DNA of 64,000 nt from Christensenellaceae bacterium Phil1 (GCA_001940855.1 MSGS01000007.1:1-64000), one strand, 5' to 3'. Shown: positions 34,101 through 42,409, counted from the stretch's first letter. A program made the numbers and translations. Notes: generated by a model not told the origin, from the sequence alone.

Positions 34101-34562
34101 ATGCGCATCATCGTAGCGGCCGTTCAGCAGCGCCTGCGGTATGCTGCCCGCAAGGCACGCGGAAAGGCAGATAATCCCTTCGTGATACTTTTCAAGTATA
34201 TCGTAATCAATCCTCGGCTTATAATAAAACCCGTCCACAAAAGCTATGGAGCTCAGTTTCATAAGGTTTTTATAGCCGGTTTGGTTCTTTGCAAGCAAAA
34301 TAAGGTGGTTGTATTCCCTTGTGCCCTCCCTATCGTAAAGCGAGGCCGGCGCAACATAGGCCTCCATGCCGAGTATTGGTTTTATGCCCTGCTTTGTGCA
34401 TTCCTTATAGAAATCTATCACGCCGTACATCACGCCGTGATCTGTTATGGCAATGGAATCCATGCCCAGTTCCTTCGCGCGCGAAACAAGCGCCGGTATT
34501 TTGGACGCCCCGTCAAGCAGGCTGTATACCGTATGCACATGCAGATGCGTAAAACCGCTCAT
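31107..34562 (-). CDS. dnaE: DNA polymerase III alpha subunit, DnaE
   Basis: Replicative polymerase of 1151 residues. The PHP domain starts HLHVHTVYSLLDGA; polymerase palm aspartates lie in PDFDIDFCIERR; the finger region follows; a helix-hairpin-helix and an OB fold (KIGGIITHVQRKLTRSGSGMMAYCTLED, about 990-1015) come near the C-terminus. There is no exonuclease insert, so it is DnaE, not PolC; in clostridia DnaE usually works with PolC on the lagging strand. The gene overlaps whiA by 4 bases, an arrangement linking chromosome replication, WhiA and glycolysis in many Bacillota. Confidence 0.97.
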   Translation of the reverse strand: MSGFTHLHVHTVYSLLDGASKIPALVSRAKELGMDSIAITDHGVMYGVIDFYKECTKQGIKPILGMEAYVAPASLYDREGTREYNHLILLAKNQTGYKNLMKLSSIAFVDGFYYKPRIDYDILEKYHEGIICLSACLAGSIPQALLNGRYDDAHALALRLKRVFGDDFYIELQNHGLPEQLEVLPKLANLARELDIKAVATNDIHYVDKADAEAQDMLLCIQTAKYVDDENRMRMSADEFYLKSEDEMRAALKGYEYAVENTREVADKCNVTIAFGERHLPGFTAPDGMDNFEYLKKLSEEGLVKKMPDADDAARERLNTELEIIRKMDFVDYFLIVHDFVAFAHGKGIFVGPGRGSGAASLVAYSLDITDVDPLLYDLTFERFLNPERVSMPDFDIDFCIERRQEVIDYVVEKYGKDNVSQIITFSTLAARAVVKDVGRALRVPLQDVNRITKLIPKTVDITLSKALEVSAELKELYDNDPVVTKLIDISLKLEGLPRNAGTHAAGVVISAQPISEFVPLQRNGDIITTQFYKEIIEELGLLKMDFLGLRTLTVIRDTLEFIREQGKKVPDKELKDYTDRRVYEMISAADTDGVFQLESAGMKQFMLQLRPGCLEDLIAGISLFRPGPMDQIPKYLSGKNHPEQVTYLSEKLRPALKATYGCMVYQEQVMRIVRDVAGYSMGRSDLVRRAMAKKKHDVMQKERHNFVYGIEENGVVSVPGAVRNGIDAETANKIFDEMADFASYAFNKPHAACYAVLAYRTAYLKAYYPVEFMTAMLNSFISSVDQLAGYISTARRMGITVLPPDINKSREKFSVEDGKIRFGLAGIRNVGEGAMKDIIKERDHSGSFKDFMDFANRAGDINKRMVEAMIKVGCFDSTGAKRSQLMAVYEKALSLAAGDRKQAAAGQMSLFDLGGGESIRRSFVELPDIAEFAEAEKLDMEHETLGIYLSGHPLNDYADILASLPDTVAKLSGKGGEENVEIGPQEGDKVKIGGIITHVQRKLTRSGSGMMAYCTLEDTTGSIECMAFPSVFTKYSSLLNSDSKVIISGKLNVRDEQENMILIDDVQPLMKRSASEKIYLRLDTQDKPLMDRLMSVLRRFPGNVPVILHDPNTKRTQLAPKELFVNPSGAVKDVLCELLGQDNVKIKKGE

Positions 34563-35530
34563 ATATTCTCCTCTCCCGTTCCTTCCATTGCCCCGCTGCC
34601 GTGAAGGCGTATATCTTCCGCCATTTGGGACAGCTTTTTAAGCCTGTGCGTAAGGCAGGATTTTGTTATGTCCAGCTCCTTCGCAAGCTCTGTCAGCGTA
34701 GCTTCGGGGTTATTTATCCTTGCTTCCGCCGTTTGCCTAAGCTTATCGCCAAGGCTTTCTATGCCCTGTTCTTTTATTATAAGCTGTATATCCATCCTTT
34801 GCTGGGCGGACGCCATAGCCGCCTTCTGCATATTCGCATCCTCAAAATTGGTGCGGCGGTTTATGTCGTTCGCCATGAAGCGCAGCACGCGTATCTGTTC
34901 AAATTCCATTGTGCCGTTCATTGCGCCGACAAGGCTGAGAAAATCGGATACGCTTTCGCCTTCCTTAAGATAAAAAATATAGTTCGCCTTCCTTGCCGTC
35001 ACCTTGGCGCGGATGCCGTAGCCTTCTGCCGCGGCGCGCAAAGTGTCCGCAAAGGTTTCCTGCCGCGTGACTATTTCAAGATGATAGCCCTTCTTGGGAT
35101 CGCTCACGGAGCCGCCGCCAAGGAATGCGCCGCGCAGCAGGCAGCGCATGCGTTCATCGCTTTCGGCCATGCTTTCGGGTATTTTACCCGGTTCAAAGTC
35201 CGCGTCGTCATCCGCAGGCAGACTGCCGCAATCAATAAGCAGCTGCCTGCACCCTTCGCCGGAAACATGCACGATTATGCTGCTGCGTTTCAATCCTTCC
35301 TGCTTACGGGTGGAAAACGAAGCGTTAAGGCCATACAGCTCCGCCGTTAGTGCGCGGGCAAGCTCCGCCACGTTTTCGCTTTCGCTCACGTATTCTATGC
35401 CCAATCCGCCCCGGCCCAGCGTAACCGCCGCCGCGGTATGCGTCAGGCCGCACAATATGCTAAGCCTTTCTTCGCGGCTTTGCGTTTTTATGCCGACCAA
35501 TTCGTCCTTTACCGTGGATGAAAAAGACAT
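34559..35530 (-). CDS. whiA: DNA-binding protein WhiA
   Basis: A 323-residue protein with an N-terminal LAGLIDADG homing endonuclease-like fold (about 1-200, GAFLGGGSVSDPKKGYHLEI) and a C-terminal helix-turn-helix (LTELAKELDITKSCLTHRLKKL). It starts MSFSSTVKDEL at 35530 with GGGAG upstream, sharing one base with the rapZ stop (TGATG); the track start 41 codons earlier lies in rapZ. WhiA affects cell division and chromosome segregation in Bacillota. The rapZ-whiA order is conserved, though the usual middle gene yvcK is missing here. Confidence 0.96.
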   Translation of the reverse strand: MSFSSTVKDELVGIKTQSREERLSILCGLTHTAAAVTLGRGGLGIEYVSESENVAELARALTAELYGLNASFSTRKQEGLKRSSIIVHVSGEGCRQLLIDCGSLPADDDADFEPGKIPESMAESDERMRCLLRGAFLGGGSVSDPKKGYHLEIVTRQETFADTLRAAAEGYGIRAKVTARKANYIFYLKEGESVSDFLSLVGAMNGTMEFEQIRVLRFMANDINRRTNFEDANMQKAAMASAQQRMDIQLIIKEQGIESLGDKLRQTAEARINNPEATLTELAKELDITKSCLTHRLKKLSQMAEDIRLHGSGAMEGTGEENI

Positions 35531-36417
35531 CAGCTTTCTCCCTTTCCCCCTGTGCGCTCCTGTATGTCCGCCGCCTCTATGCCCGCATCGCGGTGTATAA
35601 GGCGGGACGAGTAGCTGTCCTTCAATCTTTTGTGCATTTCCTCCGCTGCGCATACGGAACGGTGCCTGCCGCCCGTGCAGCCGAAAGCCACGAGCAGCCT
35701 GCGCTTGCCCTGCTTTACAAACGCGGGAATAAGCTCCCTCAGCATCGCTTCGGTTTGGTTTATAAAGCTTTCGTATGTTTCGTCCGCCTCAATAAAGTCC
35801 CGCACGGGCTTGTCCCTGCCGCTGAGCCCTCTCAATTCCGCTTCATAGAACGGATTTGGGCTGAAGCGCATATCAAATACCATATCCGCCTCAAACGGCA
35901 CACCGCGCTTATAGCCAAAGCTTTCTATTATTAACTGGAACTCGGCCTTCCTGTCGCCGCTGAAGTATTCTTCAAGCTTTCTTCTTAACTCCATCGGCTT
36001 TAAGTCGCTCGTGTCTATTATGTATTCCGCCCTGTCGCGGAAGAAGGAGAGCAGCTCGCGTTCTTCCTTTATGCCTTCGCGTATGTCGCGGTTAAGCGGA
36101 TGCGGGCGGCGGCTTTCGTTATAGCGCCGTTCAAGCACGCCGTCGCGGCATTCAAGATACAATATATGGAAATTGACAGGCAGCATACATAGCTGCATAT
36201 GCGCCTGCTGCACCTCCCCGGCGAAAACGCTTTCGCGGCTGTCTATAACCACGGCGGCCTTTTCAACGGGCGGCTTTGAATCGCGGCAAAGCTGCACAAA
36301 TCCGCCCACCATTGCGCACGGCAGATTGTCCACGCAGAAATAGCCCATGTCCTCCAGGCACCTGAGCGCCTGAGTTTTTCCTCCGCCGGACAGGCCTGTG
36401 ACTATTATAAGTTCCAT
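35530..36417 (-). CDS. rapZ: RNase adapter/nucleotide-binding protein RapZ (YvcJ)
   Basis: A 295-residue GTP/ATP-binding protein. Walker A is GLSGGGKTQ (8-16), Walker B is in VVIDSR, and the C-terminal domain carries GCTGGRHRSVCAAE. AAGGAGG precedes the ATG at 36417, so the track start 8 codons earlier is dropped. In enterobacteria RapZ delivers GlmZ RNA to RNase E; in Bacillota the homologue YvcJ has nucleotide hydrolysis activity and a less clear role in cell-envelope precursor control. It is 10 bases after murB. Confidence 0.95.
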   Translation of the reverse strand: MELIIVTGLSGGGKTQALRCLEDMGYFCVDNLPCAMVGGFVQLCRDSKPPVEKAAVVIDSRESVFAGEVQQAHMQLCMLPVNFHILYLECRDGVLERRYNESRRPHPLNRDIREGIKEERELLSFFRDRAEYIIDTSDLKPMELRRKLEEYFSGDRKAEFQLIIESFGYKRGVPFEADMVFDMRFSPNPFYEAELRGLSGRDKPVRDFIEADETYESFINQTEAMLRELIPAFVKQGKRRLLVAFGCTGGRHRSVCAAEEMHKRLKDSYSSRLIHRDAGIEAADIQERTGGKGES

Positions 36418-36427
36418 CCGTTCCTCC

Positions 36428-37330
36428 TTAGAATTCACCAAGCAGCTTTACTTCCGTTTCAAGCTGCACGCCGCTGTGTTCCTTCACCTTTTGCTGCACT
36501 AATCGTATCAGCTCGTATACGTTGCGCGATGTTGCCCCACCTGCGTTTATTATAAAGCCCGCGTGCAGCGTACTAATCTCCGCGCCGCCTATGCGCGTTC
36601 CCTTCAGCCCGGCCTGTTCTATCAATGCGCCTGCAAAGTGGCCTTCAGGCCGCTTGAATACGCTGCCGGCACTGGGATAGTTTATGGGCTGCTTTTCGCG
36701 CCTGCGCTTATTGTAGTCCGTCATTTTTTCGTATGCGCTGCCGTCATCGTCGTTCAGTTCAAACTCCGCCTCTATCACTATGCGTTCCGGCGCGCAATAC
36801 GGACTCAGCCTGTATCCAAACGCGGTTTTATCCACGGTTTCTTTTATTATTGCGCCGTTTTCCGCATAGGTAACGGTTTTCAGCGTGTCTGCGGTCTCCC
36901 CTCCGTATGCGCCGGCGTTCATAGCAACCGCGCCGCCCACCGTGCCCGGTATGCCGGCCGCCCATTCAAGGCCCATCAGGCCCCGTTGCACGCTTTGCTT
37001 TGCCATTGCCGCATAGCTTGCACCCGCACCTGCGATTATCGTGCGGCCGCTGCGCTCAACGTTCGCCATTTTCTCGCCTATGCGCACAACTATCGCATCA
37101 AGCCCTTTATCGCTTATCAAAAGATTTGTGCCGTTGCCTATAACGTAATGCTCTACGCCAGCCGCCTCTATCAGGCGCATAAGCTCAGCAGTATGCTCCG
37201 CCGTGTCCGGCTCGGCCAATATGCGCACGCTGCCGCCCGTTTTGAAGGAGGTGTACTGCGCCATAGGCACATTCTCCTTTGCACCGAGCGCATCAAGCAT
37301 CCGTTTTAATTCAATAGGCAGTTCTTTCAT
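36428..37330 (-). CDS. murB: UDP-N-acetylmuramate dehydrogenase
   Basis: Reduces UDP-GlcNAc-enolpyruvate to UDP-MurNAc with NADPH and FAD. At 300 residues it is the short, type II form of Bacillota. The FAD region is [20 protein letters not shown] and [14 protein letters not shown]; the active-site serine and glutamate are in [17 protein letters not shown] and the C-terminal region near the end. First gene of a six-gene operon, with an extended -10 promoter 25 bases upstream. Confidence 0.96.
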   Translation of the reverse strand: MKELPIELKRMLDALGAKENVPMAQYTSFKTGGSVRILAEPDTAEHTAELMRLIEAAGVEHYVIGNGTNLLISDKGLDAIVVRIGEKMANVERSGRTIIAGAGASYAAMAKQSVQRGLMGLEWAAGIPGTVGGAVAMNAGAYGGETADTLKTVTYAENGAIIKETVDKTAFGYRLSPYCAPERIVIEAEFELNDDDGSAYEKMTDYNKRRREKQPINYPSAGSVFKRPEGHFAGALIEQAGLKGTRIGGAEISTLHAGFIINAGGATSRNVYELIRLVQQKVKEHSGVQLETEVKLLGEF

Positions 37331-37353
37331 TACTCATTCTCCCAACAAGCAGT

Positions 37354-37362
37354 ATTATACCA
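37354..37362 (-). promoter_or_regulatory. Extended -10 promoter of the murB operon
   Basis: TGGTATAAT on the minus strand, upstream of murB. No good -35 lies at 17 bp, as is common for extended -10 promoters. It would drive murB through rlmD and on into the mobile element. Confidence 0.55.
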
Positions 37363-37400
37363 AGCTTAATTTTACTTTATTTTTGCCCTTTTCACAATAC

Positions 37401-38495
37401 TCAGTCAAAAAGCTCGCCATATCTTTTAACTATGGCCTCATTCGCCCCGCTATCGCCCGAAAGCGCGCGCGCAGCTTCCTCCGCAATGGCGTCCTTATAC
37501 CTGTTCAGCAAAAATGCGTTTGCGCACGGCACGCCGTTGAGTAACTCCTGCGCATCCACGGGGCTTGCGCTCTCCGCCTTATCTTCATAAGGCGCCGAAT
37601 GATAAAGCCCCGTTTGGGCTATCTTCAGGCTATACTTTGGCGTTAATAAAAGCTGTATAAGCTTTTCGGCATGTTCCTTCACCCATTCGTCCTCGGTATA
37701 CGGTATTGCGATAAGCTGTGCGTTGCCGTACTGACCCGCTATGCCATGCACGGTATAGTTAAAGCCCTTCCCCCGCTCGCTCAGCATGCTCAGCTCGCGC
37801 GCCGTGCGCACATCGTCTATGCAAAGCACCGCCTTGCCTTCCTTAAATGCCGCCGTATCGAGGCACTCGCCTTCCGCGCCGATAAGCGCCCATCTTTCCG
37901 CCCTGCCGGACAATATGCTTTGCTTTATCATGCTACCGTCCGCCCCGTTTACGGCCGCAAATATAGCCGCCGCATCTACGCTGCCTTCATCTAAGTTTAT
38001 TCCTATTTTCTTTGATAGTTCGTTGTTCTCTATCAGCACGCATGGGCTTTGCGCATATGGTATTGCATACAGTTTGCCTTCACTGCTGCCCGCACGCAGC
38101 AGTTCGCCGCTTATTTCGGCATAGTTCCCCGCGTCAAGCTCGCTGAGCCCGTCCGCGTCTATAAGCCCCGCCGGGAAGGATATCACGTCCGGCTTTTCGC
38201 CGCGTTCGATCCGCCTTGCGTATTCCTCCTCCATCATTCCTTCCACGCTGTAAAACACTCCGTATTCCTTTTTTTCAAGCTTTCTTGCGGCATCGGCCAT
38301 TATTGTGCTTACGCTGCCGGAATACGGCTTGTATTTAACCACATGCCAAACGTTTATTATGCCCGTGCGCTGCTTCGCAGGCGGTTCTGTCTCCCGCACA
38401 AACAGCTCCTTATACGCCTGTATGCTCATTATTACCATAAACGCGGCCACAATTGCCGCCATTGCCGCGTTAAACGCCGCCCTCATGCGCCCCAT
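37401..38495 (-). CDS. Membrane-anchored solute-binding-like protein
   Basis: A 364-residue protein with one N-terminal membrane segment (about 8-25) without lipobox, followed by an extracellular domain of the family 1 solute-binding type (INVWHVVKYKPYSGS..., PDVISFPAGL, YAIPYAQSPCVLIEN). I start it at 38495, where GAAGGGGGAAGG gives a good ribosome site; the track start at 38540 touches the terminator U-run. No transporter genes are adjacent, so it may be a sensor or orphan receptor. A structured leader with terminator precedes it, suggesting control by attenuation. It is the only gene of its transcript. Confidence 0.75.
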   Translation of the reverse strand: MGRMRAAFNAAMAAIVAAFMVIMSIQAYKELFVRETEPPAKQRTGIINVWHVVKYKPYSGSVSTIMADAARKLEKKEYGVFYSVEGMMEEEYARRIERGEKPDVISFPAGLIDADGLSELDAGNYAEISGELLRAGSSEGKLYAIPYAQSPCVLIENNELSKKIGINLDEGSVDAAAIFAAVNGADGSMIKQSILSGRAERWALIGAEGECLDTAAFKEGKAVLCIDDVRTARELSMLSERGKGFNYTVHGIAGQYGNAQLIAIPYTEDEWVKEHAEKLIQLLLTPKYSLKIAQTGLYHSAPYEDKAESASPVDAQELLNGVPCANAFLLNRYKDAIAEEAARALSGDSGANEAIVKRYGELFD

Positions 38496-38540
38496 AATGC
38501 CTTCCCCCTTCAGCGGTTTTGTTCCGTTATTCATATGCAT

Positions 38541-38571
38541 AAAAAAAGAGACCCATGTTAAGAGTCTCTTT
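38541..38571 (-). terminator. Intrinsic terminator at the end of the leader RNA
   Basis: AAAGAGAC pairs with GTCTCTTT around an 11-base loop and is followed by seven Ts on the minus strand. It stands directly before the ribosome site of the solute-binding-like gene, so read-through is needed to express that gene. Confidence 0.85.
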
Positions 38572-38575
38572 GATT

Positions 38576-38685
38576 CGGGTCGTCAGCTATTGGTGGTGAA
38601 CTGCGGATTGCCCTTCCCGCCATTCACCGATTGTTTATGGTTGGAGGAAAACAATAATGAAGATGACTGCGATTGTCACGACCCG
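38576..38685 (-). ncRNA. Unidentified structured leader RNA (possible riboswitch)
   Basis: On the minus strand about 110 bases are closed by an 8-bp stem, CGGGTCGT/ACGACCCG. Inside are a 5-bp stem ACAAT/ATTGT and a two-part hairpin GGTGAA/TTCACC with GCGG/CCGC. A terminator follows at once. I compared it from memory with T-box, SAM, TPP, glycine, c-di-GMP, ZTP, THF, FMN, cobalamin and fluoride leaders and it fits none. The 38686-38796 gap upstream holds the likely promoter. Confidence 0.55.
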
Positions 38686-38710
38686 CTTTCTTTCGCTGAT
38701 GTTATGGTAA
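38657..38710 (+). other. Possible 17-residue peptide antisense to the leader
   Basis: MKMTAIVTTRFLSLMLW, then TAA, with GGAGG 9 bases upstream on the plus strand. It is antisense to the leader RNA. No gene follows on the plus strand, so a leader-peptide role is hard to see; the ribosome site may be chance. Confidence 0.25.
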
Positions 38711-38732
38711 CACTATATGTTGCGCTTTGCAA
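38704..38732 (-). promoter_or_regulatory. Putative promoter of the leader RNA
   Basis: TTGCAA (38727-38732) and TACCAT (38704-38709) with a 17-bp spacer on the minus strand, about 20 bases before the leader stem. The boxes are moderate matches. Confidence 0.45.
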
Positions 38733-38796
38733 TCTTTTTTAAGCAAATATTACTAAAGTTAATAATCCGTTCATATTTGCCCTTGTTTTGCCGGTT

Positions 38797-39699
38797 TTAT
38801 GCCCGCTTTATTGGGTCAAATATTACGTCCGCGTCAAAATCCGGCGTGTATGAAAGGTCTGCCGAATTACGCTGCTGTATGAACACGTTTTCAAAGCCCT
38901 TGCTTATGGCGTAATCCAAAGCCCTGTCGTACTCGCCTTTTGTTATGCGGCGATTGATGGGCTTTGGCAGATCGTCCTTCGGCGGGGCATACTGGCTCAT
39001 TATCGATATATAGACATTTTTCGGGTAATTGGCTGAAATATAATCAAGCACCCGCCGCGTATCGTCAACGCAGCCGGGAAGCACCATGTGCCGTATCAGC
39101 ACGCCGGAAGCCGCCATGCCGTTTTCATCCAGCTTTATGTTCCCAACCTGCCTGTACATTTCGGCAATCGCCTTCGCTGCAACGTCAAAGTAATCCTCCG
39201 CATCGCTGTATTTCTTTGCAAGCGGCGCCGAGACATACTTAAAGTCCGGCAGATATATGTCTATAAGCCCTTCAAGCATTTTCAGCGTTTGCACGTTTTC
39301 ATATGCGTTGGTATTGTAAACTACAGGTATCGTAAGCCCAGCTTGGCGCGCAAGTGGTAATGTGCGCGCTATCAGCGGCACATGCGGCGCGGGCGTAACA
39401 AGGTTTATGTTATGCGCGCCCTGATGCTGAAGATCGAGCATTATGCGGCAAAGCGTTTCTTCATCCGCCTCTATGCCCATCACACTATGGTTTATTTTAT
39501 AGTTCTGGCAAAATATGCAGTTAAGGTTGCACCCGCAGAAAAATATGGTGCCGCTGCCGCGTTCGCCACTTATTATCGGCTCCTCCCAGCGGTGCAGCGC
39601 GGCGCGGGCAATATGCGCCTTTTCGCGCGCGCCGCAGTAGCCGGCGCTTTCTGCGCGGTCTATTGAGCATTTGCGCGGGCATATGCTGCAAAGGCTCAT
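38797..39699 (-). CDS. Radical SAM protein, PflA-like
   Basis: A 300-residue radical SAM enzyme. The cluster motif is C56-x3-C60-x2-C63 in CNLNCIFCQN; an N-terminal zinc- or cluster-like set is CSICPRKC...GYCG. The length and SGERGSGTIFFCGCN place it in the family annotated as pyruvate formate-lyase activating enzyme-like or AmmeMemoRadiSam proteins. No glycyl radical enzyme is nearby, so the target is unknown. The ATG overlaps the stop of histidine kinase 1 by 4 bases, making it the third gene of that regulatory operon. Confidence 0.85.
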   Translation of the reverse strand: MSLCSICPRKCSIDRAESAGYCGAREKAHIARAALHRWEEPIISGERGSGTIFFCGCNLNCIFCQNYKINHSVMGIEADEETLCRIMLDLQHQGAHNINLVTPAPHVPLIARTLPLARQAGLTIPVVYNTNAYENVQTLKMLEGLIDIYLPDFKYVSAPLAKKYSDAEDYFDVAAKAIAEMYRQVGNIKLDENGMAASGVLIRHMVLPGCVDDTRRVLDYISANYPKNVYISIMSQYAPPKDDLPKPINRRITKGEYDRALDYAISKGFENVFIQQRNSADLSYTPDFDADVIFDPIKRA

Positions 39700-41690
39700 C
39701 GTTTGCCCTGCCTTTCCGCTTTATTCTGCGTTTTTTCCGCCTTTTGCGTTTTCTCGGCTTTTTGTGACTTTTCGGCCTTCTGCGGCTGCTCTATAACCTC
39801 GTAATGCGCATCCACCACATCGTCATCATCCTGAATATCGGCATCGTTTGGAACGTATTCATCCTTTTCGTCATCGTCACCGTAGCGGGTATGCTTTTCT
39901 CCAGCCGGCCCCAATGCTATGGCGTTGCGCACATAGCGCTGCAGCGTAAGCGTAAAGCGAGTACCCTTGCCGACTTCGCTTTCAACGCTTATCGTTTCGC
40001 CAAGCTTTTCCATTATGAACTGTGCTATCGACAGTCCAAGCCCCGTGCCGCCTTCGCTATGGGACTTATCCACCTTATAGAATCGTTCAAATATATGCGG
40101 CAGGTCGCTTTCAGGTATGCCGCAGCCGGTATCAGTCACGGACAGCTGTATTTTCTCCTTCGCATTGCGGGCGGATATGGTTATGGTGCCGCCCTTTGGC
40201 GTGTAGCGCGAGGCATTATCCAGCAGTATAACAAGCACCTGCTCTATCCTGTCCGGATCGGTCATCGCATCGGGCACCGGCCGCGGGCAGTCAAGCACAA
40301 GGTTCACTCCCTTATCGGCCAGCGTTGAAGAATACGCGCTTGCAATATCCTGCACCAGCTCGTTCACATCCACGCGGGTTATCTCCATGTATTCCGTGCC
40401 GGATTGCAGGCGGCTGAGCGTCATCATGTCCGTTATAAGGCGCGAGAGCCTAAGCACCTCGTGCAGCATTATCTTATAATACCGCTGCCTGTCCGCTTCG
40501 TCCTTCACCATTCCGTCGGCAAGCGGCTCAAGCAACCCCCTTACAGCGGTAAGCGGCGTCCTCAACTCATGCGAAACATTTGCAACATAATCCCGCCTGA
40601 GCTTTTCAACACGCTCCATCTCCGTCATGTCCTTAAACAGGCCCACAACACCCGTGCGCTCGCGGCTGGACGTTACAACGGGCGATATGGTTATCCAAAG
40701 CACCTTGTCCCCCGCCATGGGATAGGTTATTGTCTGGGGCTTGCCGGAATTGAAAACCTCGTCAAACACCTTCCAGACCTTTTCATCGGATATCAATTCC
40801 TCGCGCTTTGATACGCTGACAGCGCCGAACATGCGCATTATTGCGGAATTATAATGTATGAGCGTGCCGTGCTCGTCTATTGCCACAACGCCGTCCGTAA
40901 GGCTTTGCAGCAGCTGATCAAGCTGGCTCTTTTCGCTGCTGAGTTGGCGAATAGTATGGTCAAGCTCCGCACAAAGATTATTGAGCGAACCCGCAAGTTC
41001 GCCGACCTCACCCGGAATATCTTCATCAAGCCTTATGTCAAAATCGCCCTTTGCCATCGCCTTCGCGGCGTCATTCATGCGGCGTATCGGATCGACAATG
41101 TTCTTTGCCCGCCAAACAATTGCAATCAGCGCAATGGGTATAGCTATCGTAGTAAGCATCAGCACAAGCAATGACATGCGCCCAGTTGCGTTGGTAACAA
41201 GCTTTAACGAACTGAGCATGACCACCGCGCCGAGTATATTCCCGTCGTCATCAATTATCGGGCAGCCCAGCGCAAGGGCGGAGCTGTCCTCTTTCATCCT
41301 GAGCCGATTCTGCTTAACGTCCGCGCCGCCTTCGGCGGAAAGTATCTGCTCATACAGCAGCCGCTTCGCGCCCTCCGCATCGGTATTAAGCAGGCTGTCC
41401 ACATAAAAAAGCGTGTTTCCTTCCGCGTCAAGGTAAAGCACAGTGCCGGTATTTGACGGCAGCAGCTTCTCTGCCAGCCGTTCAAACACGTCTTTATCTA
41501 TTTCGCCCGCCATGTATTCCTTGGCAAGCTGCTCCGCCGCATCAAGCGAAGGGTGCAGCTCGTCCAGCTTTATGTCAGCATAAACATCCTTGCTCAGAAA
41601 CACATAGCCGCCAAGCATAACGGCCGCCGCAATGAGCATTGCGACGGACAGCATTATAACAAGCCTGCGGAAAAACACGCTTTTTAGCAT
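39696..41690 (-). CDS. Sensor histidine kinase 1 (PhoR/ResE-like)
   Basis: A 664-residue membrane sensor: membrane segments at about 10-30 and 172-195 enclose an extracellular domain, then HAMP (about 195-248), PAS (about 255-360), HisKA with the phosphorylated histidine in NVSHELRTPL, and HATPase with the N box LLDNASRYTP. A long tail of about 65 residues past the ATPase domain contains acidic stretches and tandem QKAEKT/QKAEKS repeats, which its paralogue lacks. It is 3 bases from its response regulator gene. The signal is unknown; family members monitor phosphate, redox or envelope state. Confidence 0.93.
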   Translation of the reverse strand: MLKSVFFRRLVIMLSVAMLIAAAVMLGGYVFLSKDVYADIKLDELHPSLDAAEQLAKEYMAGEIDKDVFERLAEKLLPSNTGTVLYLDAEGNTLFYVDSLLNTDAEGAKRLLYEQILSAEGGADVKQNRLRMKEDSSALALGCPIIDDDGNILGAVVMLSSLKLVTNATGRMSLLVLMLTTIAIPIALIAIVWRAKNIVDPIRRMNDAAKAMAKGDFDIRLDEDIPGEVGELAGSLNNLCAELDHTIRQLSSEKSQLDQLLQSLTDGVVAIDEHGTLIHYNSAIMRMFGAVSVSKREELISDEKVWKVFDEVFNSGKPQTITYPMAGDKVLWITISPVVTSSRERTGVVGLFKDMTEMERVEKLRRDYVANVSHELRTPLTAVRGLLEPLADGMVKDEADRQRYYKIMLHEVLRLSRLITDMMTLSRLQSGTEYMEITRVDVNELVQDIASAYSSTLADKGVNLVLDCPRPVPDAMTDPDRIEQVLVILLDNASRYTPKGGTITISARNAKEKIQLSVTDTGCGIPESDLPHIFERFYKVDKSHSEGGTGLGLSIAQFIMEKLGETISVESEVGKGTRFTLTLQRYVRNAIALGPAGEKHTRYGDDDEKDEYVPNDADIQDDDDVVDAHYEVIEQPQKAEKSQKAEKTQKAEKTQNKAERQGKR

Positions 41691-41693
41691 AGT

Positions 41694-42377
41694 TTATTCT
41701 ACCTCAAACTTATAGCCGACGCCGTATATGGTCTTTATCGACCAATTAAGGCCGGTATTGTCAAGCTTTGCACGGATGCGCTTTATATGCGTATCCACGG
41801 TCCTTGTTTCGCCGGCAAAGTCATAGCCCCAAACCTTGTTAAGCAGCTGCTCCCTTGTGAACACCTGTCCGGGGTTCGAAGCAAGCATATAGAGTATCTC
41901 TATTTCCTTCGGCGTGCATATTACCGGCTGCCCCTTTAATGTGACGGTGTAACTCTTTATGTCTATAACAAGGCCGTTTAAGGTAACGCGGCCGTCGTCG
42001 TTGCTCTGCTGTTCGCTTGTGCGCCTGAGCACCGCCTTTATCCTTGCCACAACCTCGCGCGGGCTGAAGGGCTTCACGATATAATCATCCGCGCCCAGCT
42101 CAAGGCCGAGTATTCTGTCTATTTCTTCGCCCTTGGCAGTGAGCATAATTATCGGCACCTGCGAATTTTTGCGTATTTCCTTGCAGGCGTCAATGCCGTT
42201 CATGACCGGCATCATTATGTCCATAACGCAAAGCGAAATGTCGCCGTCCAGCGCGCTGACCGCCGCCGCGCCGTCGTATACGTCCACGGTTTCAAACCCT
42301 TCGGATTTAAGATAAATGCCAAGCGACTCATGCACGTTTCTGTCGTCGTCAGCTATCAATACTTTGCCGCTGCTCAT
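41694..42377 (-). CDS. OmpR/PhoB-type response regulator 1
   Basis: A 227-residue regulator with receiver domain 1-120 (phosphoacceptor Asp53 in CVMDIMMP, Lys in VKPFS) and a winged-helix DNA-binding domain (about 130-227, RTVDTHIKRIRAKLD). It has GGGAGG before its ATG and its own promoter. It partners histidine kinase 1 downstream. About half its residues match response regulator 2, so the two systems are probably a local duplication. Confidence 0.95.
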   Translation of the reverse strand: MSSGKVLIADDDRNVHESLGIYLKSEGFETVDVYDGAAAVSALDGDISLCVMDIMMPVMNGIDACKEIRKNSQVPIIMLTAKGEEIDRILGLELGADDYIVKPFSPREVVARIKAVLRRTSEQQSNDDGRVTLNGLVIDIKSYTVTLKGQPVICTPKEIEILYMLASNPGQVFTREQLLNKVWGYDFAGETRTVDTHIKRIRAKLDNTGLNWSIKTIYGVGYKFEVE

Positions 42378-42409
42378 GTTTTTTACCTCCCATTTTATAC
42401 ATTGATTAC

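Noticed and set aside
38576-38685. T-box leader
   Set aside because: No AGGGTGGNACCGCG-type antiterminator sequence and no specifier loop; a different RNA class is more likely.
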